Assembly (NCBI GenBank): GCA_015709495.1
Contig: CP054189.1
Location: forward strand, 434,001-498,000
Direction of reading: 5' to 3'
Length of the DNA: 64,000 bases
Source of the DNA: Chthonomonadaceae bacterium
GTDB lineage: Bacteria > Armatimonadota > Fimbriimonadia > Fimbriimonadales > Fimbriimonadaceae
Position numbers and translations under genes: made by a program. The notes beneath the pieces were generated by a model, which was given only the letters and a program-made list of their open reading frames with translations, did not search any database and had not been told where the DNA came from. Below, in pieces: positions 27,543 through 35,357 of the stretch; positions within the stretch are counted from its first letter, which is position 1, and the number at the start of each line of letters is the position of its first letter.

Positions 27543-28121
27543 TCAGGCCCCGTCGTCGTGCTCGGGCGGGACGATCACGGCGCGTTTGGCCAAGAAGATG
27601 TCGGGCTTGCCCTTTCCATAGGCATCCGGTAGGACGCCGACGATCGAAAAGCCATACGCGACATAGAACCCCAGAGGATGCGCCCGCATTTCGTGAACCC
27701 GGGCAAAGCGGCTCGGAAGGTCGGCGTACAGGTTGACGTTGGAAAACGGCGTCAGAGCCATTTCGTCGTCCGATGAAGCCCAAAGCGTAAGAACTCCGGC
27801 CATGTTGGCGCGCATTTCAAGGTGGCGAAGCAGCATCGTCCCGATGCCGATCCCTTGGAACGCGCTATCGACCACGACTGGCCGCACCCGCCACACGCAG
27901 CCGTTGTAGTGAGGCTGGGCGGCGCACCATCCCACCACCTGGCCTTTGGCGTCGATCGCCGCGAGAGCCGAGCCCGTTGCCAACGCCGCTCGAACCTCTT
28001 CTTCGGCGGCCTGCTTGGTGGGCCAGATGCTGGGGATCGTTTCGGCGAACTCCTTCAGCAGGAGTTTCGTGGCGCGGTTGAACCCACGCTTTCCAGTTGT
28101 GGCGAGGTCGACGATCTCCAT
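27543..28121 (-). CDS. GNAT family N-acetyltransferase
   Basis: 192 residues. The acetyl-CoA-binding motif A is VVVDSAFQGIGIGTMLLRHLE (Q/RxxGxG/A pattern), preceded by beta strands with AAIDAKGQVVGW and followed by HPLGFYVAYGFSIVGVLPDA, typical of the motif B region. The C-terminus GKPDIFLAKR resembles a subgroup near aminoglycoside N6'-acetyltransferases, but the acceptor cannot be read from sequence. It lies three bases after the NanE-NanK fusion. A TAAACT hexamer ends 5 bases before the ATG, inside the end of the upstream gene. Confidence 0.8.
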   Translation of the reverse strand: MEIVDLATTGKRGFNRATKLLLKEFAETIPSIWPTKQAAEEEVRAALATGSALAAIDAKGQVVGWCAAQPHYNGCVWRVRPVVVDSAFQGIGIGTMLLRHLEMRANMAGVLTLWASSDDEMALTPFSNVNLYADLPSRFARVHEMRAHPLGFYVAYGFSIVGVLPDAYGKGKPDIFLAKRAVIVPPEHDDGA

Positions 28122-28124
28122 AGC

Positions 28125-29543
28125 TCAGTTTACGCTCCAGTCCGTGGGAGTATACAATGCGAGCGCGGCCGCGCCGTACAGCCCCGCGAACTCGCCGAAC
28201 GGACTTCGGACCGCTGGGCTCTCCCTTGACATCGCAAGCCCGACCGACCCGCAGACGTAAATCCGATCCGGCAGGAACAGCCTCTGGCACAATTCGACGA
28301 GAGAGTCGAAGGCTGCCTCAACTTCCCCTGCGTCGCCCTCGGAGCCCGCCGCCCGCGAAGCTCCGCCCAGCACGTCTTCATACGTCCTCCCCTGGCGGAA
28401 CTCCACGTCGTTGAATCCGGGGGGCTCGCCGCTGGGACCCCGCCAAAGGTTGCCCCTCTCGACGAGTCCAAACCCAACTCCCGTACCCAGCGCAAGGGTA
28501 GCGACTCGCCTACCTGCGTTTTCCGGCAAGCAGGCATGAGCGTAGGCCGAAGCGTGGCCGTCGTTGGCCGCGAGGGTGGGCACTCCCAAGGTCGCCTGCG
28601 AAAACTCGCTCCCGACATGTCGAGGGATGATGTCCTTGGCGCGCACGACTCGCCCGCCCTGAGGGTCGATCACGCCCCCTGAACTGACGCCCGCCCGGAC
28701 GACGCCCCAATCCTCCAGCCGACTTCGAATCCAAATCAAGCGTTCTTGCGGGTCGGGAGGAGTGGGAGCGCGATCGGACTCCAGCAGTTCCCACCCGCTC
28801 GTGAAGAGCCCGCACCGCAGCCAAGTCCCCCCAAGGTCGACCGCCCCAACGCGCCCCCCCTGAAAAGGCAACGCGCCCAGGAACCTCTTCGTTTGCTTGA
28901 CGGGGTCATTGATCGCGCCTCCGATCACGACTCCTGTCGCGCCCGAGCGCAAGGCAGCCTGCACCTCCCAAGGCTCCCGGAAACGCCCTTCTGCGAGTAC
29001 GGGCACAGCGAATTCGCGCACGGCTCTCCGGACCAACTCGATGTCGGGTCCGCGAGGGGTCCCCGGCGCGGTGTATCCAGCCAGCGTCGTGCTGACGAGA
29101 TCGACGCCGCACTCCACTGCATGGCGAATCGAGTCGAGCGTGTCGCAGTCGCCCACCGCGATCGCTCCGGCATGGTGGATGACCCTGACAAGATCGCTCA
29201 GCGACTCCTCGCGAGGCCTGGGGCGGCCCGTACCGTCCACGGCCACGACACGGCATCCGGCGGATAGAACCTCCTCGACCTCGGCGAGGGTCGGCGTGAT
29301 GTACACGGGGCTGCCTTCGTACGTCCGTTTGATTAGCCCCATGACGGGTAAGCCCGTCGACCGAGCGATCGCCTGAAGGGAGGAAGCCCCTTCCGCCCGA
29401 AGCAATCGGACGCCTTCATTTGCGCTTGCGAGGGCCAAGCGAACGAGCGTCGAATCGTCGCGCAACGGCGAGCCTTCCGGCGCCTGCACGGAGACCACCA
29501 ACGGGCACTCGCCCAGCAGCTTGAGGATTGAGGTGAGGTTCAT
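28125..29543 (-). CDS. Fused N-acylglucosamine-6-P 2-epimerase / ROK-type kinase (NanE-NanK)
   Basis: 472 residues from ATG 29543, which overlaps the uracil-DNA glycosylase stop by four bases. Residues 1-225 form a NanE-type TIM barrel: CPLVVSVQAPEGSPL, GLIKRTY, VVAVDGTGRPRP and ATGVVIGGAINDP. Residues about 233-472 are a ROK kinase: VGAVDLGGTWLRCGLF, AANDGHASAYA, LALGTGVGFGLV. The cysteine-rich zinc motif of most ROK proteins is missing. The pair would turn ManNAc into GlcNAc-6-P by ManNAc kinase and ManNAc-6-P epimerase. No nanA, transporter or sialidase gene is nearby, so the supply of substrate is unclear. Confidence 0.82.
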   Translation of the reverse strand: MNLTSILKLLGECPLVVSVQAPEGSPLRDDSTLVRLALASANEGVRLLRAEGASSLQAIARSTGLPVMGLIKRTYEGSPVYITPTLAEVEEVLSAGCRVVAVDGTGRPRPREESLSDLVRVIHHAGAIAVGDCDTLDSIRHAVECGVDLVSTTLAGYTAPGTPRGPDIELVRRAVREFAVPVLAEGRFREPWEVQAALRSGATGVVIGGAINDPVKQTKRFLGALPFQGGRVGAVDLGGTWLRCGLFTSGWELLESDRAPTPPDPQERLIWIRSRLEDWGVVRAGVSSGGVIDPQGGRVVRAKDIIPRHVGSEFSQATLGVPTLAANDGHASAYAHACLPENAGRRVATLALGTGVGFGLVERGNLWRGPSGEPPGFNDVEFRQGRTYEDVLGGASRAAGSEGDAGEVEAAFDSLVELCQRLFLPDRIYVCGSVGLAMSRESPAVRSPFGEFAGLYGAAALALYTPTDWSVN

Positions 29544-30337
29544 TCTTCGGAAAACAGCTCGAATTGCGTCGAAGGCCCCGTGGCGTCGGCATCGGGTGCG
29601 GAATCGGAGACAGCAACGACCCCCAAACCAAATTCGAAGGGCTTGGCGTTCCCCGCCTCCGCTTGCCCCCGGAGCTTGAGGGCCGTCTCCCACGCCAGTC
29701 GAATGTCCGCCACAAGCAGCGCATAGCCGCCGTCGTGGGCCGCGGATTGCTGCCGGAGGACATAAGCCGGGTGCAGCGTCGCAAGGCCACACCGCGCGTA
29801 GGCCGTTCGGAAGTACTTGCCCCGCTCTTGAGTGATGCGGAAATCCCTCTTGATAAGATTGCGCGCGCTGGGAGCGCCCACGCAAAGAACCACCTCTGGA
29901 GCGATCGCTTCGAGTTGGGGCATCAACCAGCGCTTGCACGCAGACGCCTCTGAATCGGTGGGAGGTCGATTGACGGGCTTGCCCTCGACCCAGTCGCATG
30001 CGCGGCATTTCAGCGTGTTGCAGACGTACACGTCGGCTCGCGAAAGCCCGTTGTCGCCCAGGGCGCGATCGAGGAGTTGCCCCGCGCGGCCGACGAACGG
30101 GCGACCTGTCTGGTCTTCTTGCTCGCCCGGACCCTCTCCCACAAGTACGAGCGGCGAACGCGGGTTGCCTTCGCCAAACACGACATTGCGGCGGCGCTGG
30201 GACAGCCCGCAATCGAAGCAGCCAAGGCTTGCCGACTGCAATTGCGCCAGCGCTTCTTCGACGGCCCCGCGTTCTTGAGTCGAATCCGGTTCGCCTACCG
30301 CCGACGCAACGCGCCCTGCGCCTGAAGGATCAGACAT
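29540..30337 (-). CDS. Uracil-DNA glycosylase, family 4 (iron-sulfur type)
   Basis: 265 residues. Removes uracil from DNA. The active-site motif is VGEGPGEQEDQTGRPFVGRAGQLLD near residues 66-90, and HPAYVLRQ is the second motif. Cysteines in GCFDCGL, CNTLKC and ASACKRW fit the four ligands of a [4Fe-4S] cluster. An N-terminal extension of about 30 polar residues and a 40-residue C-terminal tail ending in QFELFSEE look disordered. It overlaps the HIT gene by eight bases and the NanE-NanK gene by four. Confidence 0.9.
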   Translation of the reverse strand: MSDPSGAGRVASAVGEPDSTQERGAVEEALAQLQSASLGCFDCGLSQRRRNVVFGEGNPRSPLVLVGEGPGEQEDQTGRPFVGRAGQLLDRALGDNGLSRADVYVCNTLKCRACDWVEGKPVNRPPTDSEASACKRWLMPQLEAIAPEVVLCVGAPSARNLIKRDFRITQERGKYFRTAYARCGLATLHPAYVLRQQSAAHDGGYALLVADIRLAWETALKLRGQAEAGNAKPFEFGLGVVAVSDSAPDADATGPSTQFELFSEE

Positions 30338-30824
30338 CCGACGCCTCCACCGCTTGGCGCAACTTGTCGTAGCTCTGTTCGAGGCTCTGCGGTAAGACCC
30401 TCACCTCGCCGACCGTCGTCATGAAGTTCGTGTCCCCCTCCCATCGAGGGACGACGTGCCAGTGGAGGTGCGACGGAATTCCTGCGCCTGCGGCCCGCCC
30501 AAGATTCACGCCGAGATTGAAGCCATCGGGGGAGTAGGCCCGCTGAATCCACTTGACCGACCGGGCGAGGACTTGGCTGATCTCCAGGAGTTCAGCGTCG
30601 TCCAGATCAGAAAGGTCGGCGGTGTGCTTGTAGGGCGCGATCATCAGGTGCCCGTTCGTATAAGGGAACCTGTTGAGCATGACGAAGCACGTCGCGCCTC
30701 GAAAGAGGATGAGGTTGTCGCGGTCGTTGTTTTGCGCCGGAAGATCGACAAAGATGCAGCCCGATTCGGTCCCCGCTTTCTCGACGTAGCCGAATCTCCA
30801 AGGCGCCCAAAGCCGCTGCGTCAT
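30330..30824 (-). CDS. HIT family nucleotide hydrolase/phosphorylase
   Basis: 164 residues. The histidine triad HLHWHVVPRW lies near residues 118-127, with NRFPYTNGHLMIAPYKH in the nucleotide-binding half. The length and W-rich N-terminus (RLWAPWRFGYV) resemble the Ap4A phosphorylase/FHIT-like branch rather than the short HINT branch. A TATAAC hexamer ends 5 bases before the ATG. It heads the chain of overlapping minus-strand genes. Confidence 0.88.
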   Translation of the reverse strand: MTQRLWAPWRFGYVEKAGTESGCIFVDLPAQNNDRDNLILFRGATCFVMLNRFPYTNGHLMIAPYKHTADLSDLDDAELLEISQVLARSVKWIQRAYSPDGFNLGVNLGRAAGAGIPSHLHWHVVPRWEGDTNFMTTVGEVRVLPQSLEQSYDKLRQAVEASDV

Positions 30825-30860
30825 GGCCCGTTATAGCACCGAACGACGCTTTCGGGCGAG

Positions 30861-31445
30861 CTATCCCTGCGCATCTGCGCCAAGGATCTGTTCGGCGATC
30901 TCCTTCATGGAGCACCGCGAGTCCATCGACCGCGTTTGAATCCGGCGGTACGCCTCCGCCTCGCTGATCCCCTCGCGCTGCATCAGCGTGCCCTTGGCCT
31001 TCTCGATCAGTCGCCGGGATTCGAGCCGACTGCCGAGCGACGCCACTTCCTTGTTGAGGGCAACGAACCGCTCGAAGTTTCCACGGGCAACCTCGATGGC
31101 GGGCCCCAAATCGCTCGGCTTGAAGGGCTTGACCAAATACCCAAACACGTTGGCGCCCCGGGCCCGCTCGACCAACTCCCCGTCGCCATAGGCGGTCAGC
31201 AGGATCACGGGAGCGAGCGATTCGTTCGCGATGTGCGAGGCGACGTCGATCCCGTCCATCGCGGGCATCTTGACATCGAGGATGCAGATGTCCGGCCTCA
31301 GATTGCGGGCGCTGAGGAGGGCTTGCTCGCCGTCCTCGGCCTCGCCCACGACCTCATATCCCATCGCCTCGAGCATTTGGCGCAGGTCGAGGCGGATGAT
31401 GGAGTCGTCGTCGGCGATGAAAACTCGGATGGGGGTGGGCGTCAT
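30861..31445 (-). CDS. Response regulator with ANTAR RNA-binding output domain
   Basis: 194 residues. The receiver domain has the acidic pocket ADDDS, the phosphoacceptor Asp in ICILDVKMPAMDG, Thr in LLTAYG and Lys in YLVKPF. The C-terminal 55 residues (about 135-190) match ANTAR: RRLIEKAKGTLMQREGISEAEAYRRIQ. ANTAR proteins act as antiterminators by binding RNA hairpins. No partner histidine kinase is adjacent. It lies 36 bases upstream of the HIT gene on the same strand. A TAGACT hexamer ends 11 bases before the ATG. Confidence 0.92.
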   Translation of the reverse strand: MTPTPIRVFIADDDSIIRLDLRQMLEAMGYEVVGEAEDGEQALLSARNLRPDICILDVKMPAMDGIDVASHIANESLAPVILLTAYGDGELVERARGANVFGYLVKPFKPSDLGPAIEVARGNFERFVALNKEVASLGSRLESRRLIEKAKGTLMQREGISEAEAYRRIQTRSMDSRCSMKEIAEQILGADAQG

Positions 31446-31506
31446 GGTCGGAAGTCAGTCTACGCGACTGGATCATACCTTCGAGTCAGGGCCGACTGGG
31501 GTTTGC

Positions 31507-31512
31507 CATACT
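31507..31512 (+). promoter_or_regulatory. -10-like hexamer before the 31.5-kb gene
   Basis: CATACT ends exactly 6 bases before ATG 31519, with only GTCCCC between, so no SD is possible. The transcript would be leaderless or nearly so. Confidence 0.4.
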
Positions 31513-31518
31513 GTCCCC

Positions 31519-32427
31519 ATGCGCGCTACGCTGAGGGCGTTCCTCGAGGGCCTGATCGACTACGCGGGGCTGTTTCCGCCCGCCCGACTCGATATGGGCC
31601 CTGCCGTAGCCCAGTACCTGCGCTACGTAGGGGGTCCTGAAGCGTGGCTGGTCAGGCGATTCGCTTGCCCCGTTTCGAGGTTGAGCGAGTTTGGCGCAGA
31701 GCTACCTGCCGATGGAGCGCGAGGAATCGGCGTTACCGCTATCGGTCGAGGGGGCGACTCGCTCGATTCGTTCCTGCAAGGGCTCGCTCTCGACTTGCGG
31801 GACCTCGAATCGTTTGCTTCGGAGTTTGGCGAACGGGCGGCAGTGGAGTGCTTGGAGGCACGGACTCCCCCGAACGCCCGCGACTTTGAGGCGGCCCTCC
31901 AGGCCCTTTCGTCGGCGTTTGAAGGAGATGCATTCGCGGAGGTAGGTTGGGAGGAGGGCATCTCCGATCGGCTGGCCTTGATCGCGGAGCGCCCCAACGT
32001 CGGGGCCAAGGCTCGAACGGGGGGCCTGCCCGATCGCGGCTACCCTTCCGCAAGAGATCTCGCCGAGTTTCTCCAGCAGTCGATCGACCTCGAAATTCCG
32101 TTCAAGCTGACCGCAGGACTGCACCATCCGTTTTGCCACGACGACCCTGAACGACGCCGATCGCATGGGTTCCTCAACGTTCTCGCCGCAGCAGCCCTGC
32201 ATTGGGAGCATCAGCTCTCCGTCAGCGAAATCGCTGCCGTGCTCGAGGACAGCGAACCCGGCCACTTCCGGTTCGAGGACACCGCATTCGGCTGGACCGA
32301 TTTGAGTGGCTCGATCGAAACGGTGCGTGACCTGCGAGGGGCGTTGCTCACGATCGGATCGTGCTCCGTAGATGAACCCCTCGAAGACCTCGCGAGCTTG
32401 GGCCTCGCTGCCCCCCAAACACCATGA
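31519..32427 (+). CDS. Hypothetical protein coupled to fumarylacetoacetase
   Basis: 302 residues from ATG 31519; the longer upstream frame is antisense to the response regulator. The sequence has no signal peptide and reads as a soluble alpha/beta protein: VGAKARTGGLPDRGYPS, FKLTAGLHHPFCHDD and HGFLNVLAAAALHWEH look like conserved loops of a TIM-barrel-like fold. Its stop overlaps the fumarylacetoacetase ATG (ATGA), so a role in the same pathway, perhaps aromatic acid breakdown, is likely. I do not recognise a named family. Confidence 0.7.
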   Translation: MRATLRAFLEGLIDYAGLFPPARLDMGPAVAQYLRYVGGPEAWLVRRFACPVSRLSEFGAELPADGARGIGVTAIGRGGDSLDSFLQGLALDLRDLESFASEFGERAAVECLEARTPPNARDFEAALQALSSAFEGDAFAEVGWEEGISDRLALIAERPNVGAKARTGGLPDRGYPSARDLAEFLQQSIDLEIPFKLTAGLHHPFCHDDPERRRSHGFLNVLAAAALHWEHQLSVSEIAAVLEDSEPGHFRFEDTAFGWTDLSGSIETVRDLRGALLTIGSCSVDEPLEDLASLGLAAPQTP

Positions 32428-33734
32428 AGTACATCGTTCTCCCAACCGCCACAACATGGGCGCCGGTCCCTGAAGGCTCCCATTTCCCGATCCAGAATCT
32501 TCCGTTCTGCAGGTTCGAGGAGCCCGACCTCGGCGAGATTCACCTGGGCGTTCGCATCGGCGATCAGCTCCTTTCGATCGACTCTTTGATCGAACATGGG
32601 TTCTTGGGCGAGTACTCCGACCGCGTGTTCCTTGACATCGCCGACCTTGCGAACCCCAACGAACCCACGGCTCTGGGCATCGGGCCGGACCTTCCCGCGC
32701 TTCCCACGGGCCTTTCGGACCTCAGACGCCAGATTGCCGAACTGCTCGACGCCGACAACCCGGAGTTGCGAGACAATGCGGAAGCCACCGAGGGGGCCTT
32801 CTTCGACGCCGAGACGGCCACCTTCGAAGTCCCCACGTTTTGCTCGTCCTTCGTGGACTTTTACTCAGGCATCCATCACGCTTCCAACGTCGGCAGAATG
32901 TTCCGGCCCACCCAGCCCCCTTTGCTTCCGAATTACCGCCACGTGCCGATCGCCTACAACGGAAAGGCCTCGACCGTTTATGTCAGCGGCACAGGCATCG
33001 TCCGCCCGAAGGGCCAATACCTGCTGGCGGGTGCGGATGCTCCGGTCTATGGCGCTTGTCAGGAACTTGACTTTGAACTCGAAATGGGCTTCTATATCTC
33101 CCAGGCGTCCGTGCCTTGGCAGCCGGTGCAGGCCGGCGAGGCCGAGGAGCACATTTTGGGGCTCGTGCTCGTCAACGACTGGTCGGCGCGGGACCTTCAG
33201 CGTTGGGAGTATCAGCCTCTCGGTCCGTTTCTCTCCAAGAGTTTCTCGACCAGCGCAAGCCCGTATCTCGTCACGCTGGACGCGCTGGAGCCGTTCCGCA
33301 CCCAGGGGATGCCGCAAGACCCTGCGCCGCTCCCCCACCTTCGGACGACGGGCGCCCACCACTTCGACATTCAGCTCGAAGTCCTGCTCCAGACCCCTGC
33401 GATGTCGCGCCCGCAAGTCATCTCACGATCGAACACGAAGCACCTCTATTGGTCGATGGCGCAGCAGATCGCCCACCTCACAAGCAACGGCGCGCCCCTC
33501 ACTTCGGGCGACCTTTGCGCCAGCGGCACGATCAGCGGCGAGGAAGAGGGCACGTTCGGCTCCTTGCTGGAACTCACCTGGAAGGGCGAGCGGCCCCTCA
33601 CAATGGAAGAAACGGGGGAGACGCGCACGTTCCTCGAGGACGGAGATCGAGTCATCCTGACCGGCTGGGGCGAGGGTCAGGGGTATCGGGTCGGGTTCGG
33701 GAGCGTCGAAGGGGTCGTCTTACCCGCTCGATAG
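32424..33734 (+). CDS. fahA: Fumarylacetoacetase
   Basis: 436 residues. Cleaves fumarylacetoacetate to fumarate and acetoacetate, the last step of tyrosine degradation. The N-terminal SH3-like domain runs to about residue 130. The catalytic domain shows VDFYSGIHHASNVGRMFR (metal Asp and catalytic His), ELEMGFYI (metal Glu pair), VNDWSARDLQRWEYQPLGPF (metal Asp) and GDLCASGTISG. The neighbouring genes do not include homogentisate dioxygenase. The product acetoacetate could be activated by the CoA-transferase encoded at 43.2 kb. Confidence 0.94.
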   Translation: MKYIVLPTATTWAPVPEGSHFPIQNLPFCRFEEPDLGEIHLGVRIGDQLLSIDSLIEHGFLGEYSDRVFLDIADLANPNEPTALGIGPDLPALPTGLSDLRRQIAELLDADNPELRDNAEATEGAFFDAETATFEVPTFCSSFVDFYSGIHHASNVGRMFRPTQPPLLPNYRHVPIAYNGKASTVYVSGTGIVRPKGQYLLAGADAPVYGACQELDFELEMGFYISQASVPWQPVQAGEAEEHILGLVLVNDWSARDLQRWEYQPLGPFLSKSFSTSASPYLVTLDALEPFRTQGMPQDPAPLPHLRTTGAHHFDIQLEVLLQTPAMSRPQVISRSNTKHLYWSMAQQIAHLTSNGAPLTSGDLCASGTISGEEEGTFGSLLELTWKGERPLTMEETGETRTFLEDGDRVILTGWGEGQGYRVGFGSVEGVVLPAR

Positions 33735-33748
33735 GCCGGACGGGAGCC

Positions 33749-33834
33749 TGGTGCGCAGGAAAGGACTCGAACCTTCACGCCTTGTGAGCACTACCACCTC
33801 AAGGTAGCGTGTCTACCAATTCCACCACCTGCGC
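33749..33834 (-). tRNA. tRNA-Leu (GAG), CCA encoded
   Basis: On the minus strand the acceptor arms GCGCAGG (33834-33828) and CCTGCGC (33759-33753) pair perfectly. The D arm contains GGAATTGGTAGAC, the anticodon stem CTACC/GGTAG frames the loop TTGAGGT with anticodon GAG, a long variable arm marks it as class II, and the T arm holds GGTTCGAGTCC. CCA is encoded. TATAAT lies 12 bases upstream. Confidence 0.95.
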
Positions 33835-33846
33835 GGACGACATGGG

Positions 33847-33852
33847 ATTATA
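33847..33852 (-). promoter_or_regulatory. -10 box of tRNA-Leu
   Basis: A perfect TATAAT on the minus strand ends 12 bases before the tRNA-Leu 5' end. Confidence 0.65.
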
Positions 33853-33929
33853 CCGGCTCCTTGCGAAAATCCATAGGTCCGGCCCCGACCTCCTCGAGCC
33901 GGTCGGGTTGGCGGCGCGGGGGTCCCGGT

Positions 33930-34009
33930 GTCTGGCTCGCAGAGCAGACCGGAAATTGAGGCCCGGGTGCCCCAGCCTGCCTCCAACAGCAGACCAGCAA
34001 AACGAAGGA
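33930..34009 (+). repeat. 80-bp repeat, copy A, with degenerate REP hairpin
   Basis: Matches 34076-34155 with a handful of mismatches. Its first 25 bases hold a damaged copy of the REP hairpin found beside the RAYT gene (GTCTGGCTCGCAGAG then CAGACCGG). It ends AAACGAAGGA. It is part of an alternating array with the 63-bp repeat. Confidence 0.8.
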
Positions 34010-34013
34010 AATC

Positions 34014-34076
34014 CCCCCTCGCCCGTCCGAGGGAGAGGGGGCCAGGGGGTGAGGGATTCTCTCCTGGTCGCCCGCG
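34014..34076 (+). repeat. 63-bp CCCCTC/GAGGGG repeat, copy 1
   Basis: Nearly identical to 35392-35454 and in the same orientation; only two or three bases differ. It contains the imperfect hairpin CCCCCTCGCCCGTCCGAGG followed by GAGAGGGGG. One copy lies on each side of the IS3 element. Confidence 0.8.
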
Positions 34077-34155
34077 TCTGACTCGCAGAACAGACCGGAC
34101 ACTGAGGCCCGGGCGCCCCAGCCTGCCTAGAACAGCAGACCAGGAAAACGAAGGA
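34076..34155 (+). repeat. 80-bp repeat, copy B, with degenerate REP hairpin
   Basis: Second copy of the 80-bp unit, directly abutting the 63-bp copy 1. It holds CGTCTGACTCGCAGAA then CAGACCGG, a REP-like hairpin with two mismatched positions. It stops six bases before the IS3 left end. Confidence 0.8.
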
Positions 34156-34209
34156 GTGCCCTGCGGCGAAATTTGTGGACACCTACTTGTTCTGTCAGGA
34201 GAAAATAGG

Positions 34210-34521
34210 ATGGTGTCTCGCCGTAGTTTCAGTCGTGAGTTCAAGTTAGGCATATGCCAGGAGATCGTTTCTGGCTTGCGGTCAAAGGCTCAGGTGTGCC
34301 GGGAGCATGGTTTGTCTCCGGGGATGCTGGATCGTTGGGTGGACCAGTTCAAGGTCTTGGGTTCGGATGCGTTTCCGAATTCCGGGCGTTCGGGTTCGGG
34401 GATGGTGCTGGACCGTACGAAGGAGCTGGAAGCGCTCGTGGGTCGTCAGGCTTTAGAGATCGAGTTTTTGAAGGCCGCACTAAAAAAAGGGGAGGAACTC
34501 CGGGAGAAAAGGCAGCCATGA
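34210..34521 (+). CDS. IS3 transposase OrfA
   Basis: 103 residues from ATG 34210. The N-terminal helix-turn-helix (REFKLGICQEIV, KAQVCREHGLSPGMLDRWV) binds the terminal repeats, and the C-terminal heptads (LEALVGRQALEIEFLKAAL) form the leucine zipper used for multimerisation. The stop TGA overlaps the orfB ATG (ATGA). The AAAAAAA run at 34482-34488 allows a -1 shift into the orfB frame to make the OrfAB transposase. Confidence 0.92.
   Translation: MVSRRSFSREFKLGICQEIVSGLRSKAQVCREHGLSPGMLDRWVDQFKVLGSDAFPNSGRSGSGMVLDRTKELEALVGRQALEIEFLKAALKKGEELREKRQP
34482..34488 (+). other. Programmed -1 frameshift site
   Basis: Seven adenines fall as A AAA AAA in the orfA frame, the classical IS3 slippery heptamer. 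After slipping one base back, the ribosome reads straight into orfB. Family knowledge says the fusion protein is the active transposase. Confidence 0.75.
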
Positions 34522-35357
34522 TTCGCGCTCTTCGCCCGGAGTTTCCGTCCCTTTCGGTTCACCGCATGTCCCAATTGGTGGGCATATCTCGCTCTCTGGT
34601 GTACGCTCCGCAGAGGCAGAAATCGCGTCCCGAGTTGCTGTTGGCGATCGAGAGGCTGGTGGTCTTGTTCCTGGGTTACGGCTACCGCCGGGTTCGGCGC
34701 GCGCTTCAGCTCGAGGGCGTTGCGGTCAGCGAGTATGCAGTTCGCAAGCTCATGCGCGAGCACGGGCTGATGGCGCGAAGGCCGCGCAGCCGCGGGGTGA
34801 CCCGGCCGGGCGCTCGGGATCGCCGGGCAGGCAACCTGCTCAAGGGCCTCAGCGCCTCGGCCCCCAACCAGATCTGGGTCGCCGACACCACGCGGGTGCG
34901 CACCGACTCGGGGCCGCTCTACCTGGCCGCCCTCATGGACCTGTATTCGCGCAAAGCGGTGGCCTGGCACCTCTCGCGCCGAAACGACGAAGCCCTGGTG
35001 CGCGATTGCCTCTTGAAGGCTCTGCAAACCCGCAAACCGAACCTCGGCTGGATTCACCACTCCGACCAAGGCTCGACCTACACCGCCTCCGGATACATGA
35101 GGCTCATCCGCGACGCAGGCGGCAAAACCAGCTTCTCCGCTCCCGGAAAACCGCGCGACAATGCCCACATGGAAAGCTTCTTTCGGACCGTGAAGCTCGA
35201 AGAAGTCGACCGCAACCGCTATGGGTCCTTCCTCGAAGCCCAAGCATCGCTGGAGCATTTCATCGATGCAATCTACAACCAACAGCGCATGCACTCAAGC
35301 CTTGAGTACATGAGCCCCGACCAATTCGAATCTCGCCCAACAAAGGAGGCGCGATGA
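34518..35357 (+). CDS. IS3 transposase OrfB (DDE integrase core)
   Basis: 279 residues from ATG 34518, though the functional product is probably the OrfAB fusion. An HTH_21-like segment (YGYRRVRRALQLEG, YAVRKLMREHGL) precedes the rve integrase core. The catalytic acids are Asp in WVADTTRV, Asp in HHSDQGSTY and Glu in NAHMESFF, with exactly 35 residues between the last two. MHSSLEYMSPDQF is the conserved C-terminal end. No stops or frameshifts break the frame, so the element may be active. Confidence 0.93.
   Translation: MIRALRPEFPSLSVHRMSQLVGISRSLVYAPQRQKSRPELLLAIERLVVLFLGYGYRRVRRALQLEGVAVSEYAVRKLMREHGLMARRPRSRGVTRPGARDRRAGNLLKGLSASAPNQIWVADTTRVRTDSGPLYLAALMDLYSRKAVAWHLSRRNDEALVRDCLLKALQTRKPNLGWIHHSDQGSTYTASGYMRLIRDAGGKTSFSAPGKPRDNAHMESFFRTVKLEEVDRNRYGSFLEAQASLEHFIDAIYNQQRMHSSLEYMSPDQFESRPTKEAR

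Noticed and set aside
34156-34161. IS3 target-site duplication
   Set aside because: GTGCCC on the left does not match TTTCAG on the right in any 3-4 base register.
33799-34253. Open frames in the repeat array on the minus strand
   Set aside because: They repeat the same peptide because they read through the 80-bp and 63-bp units; not protein genes.
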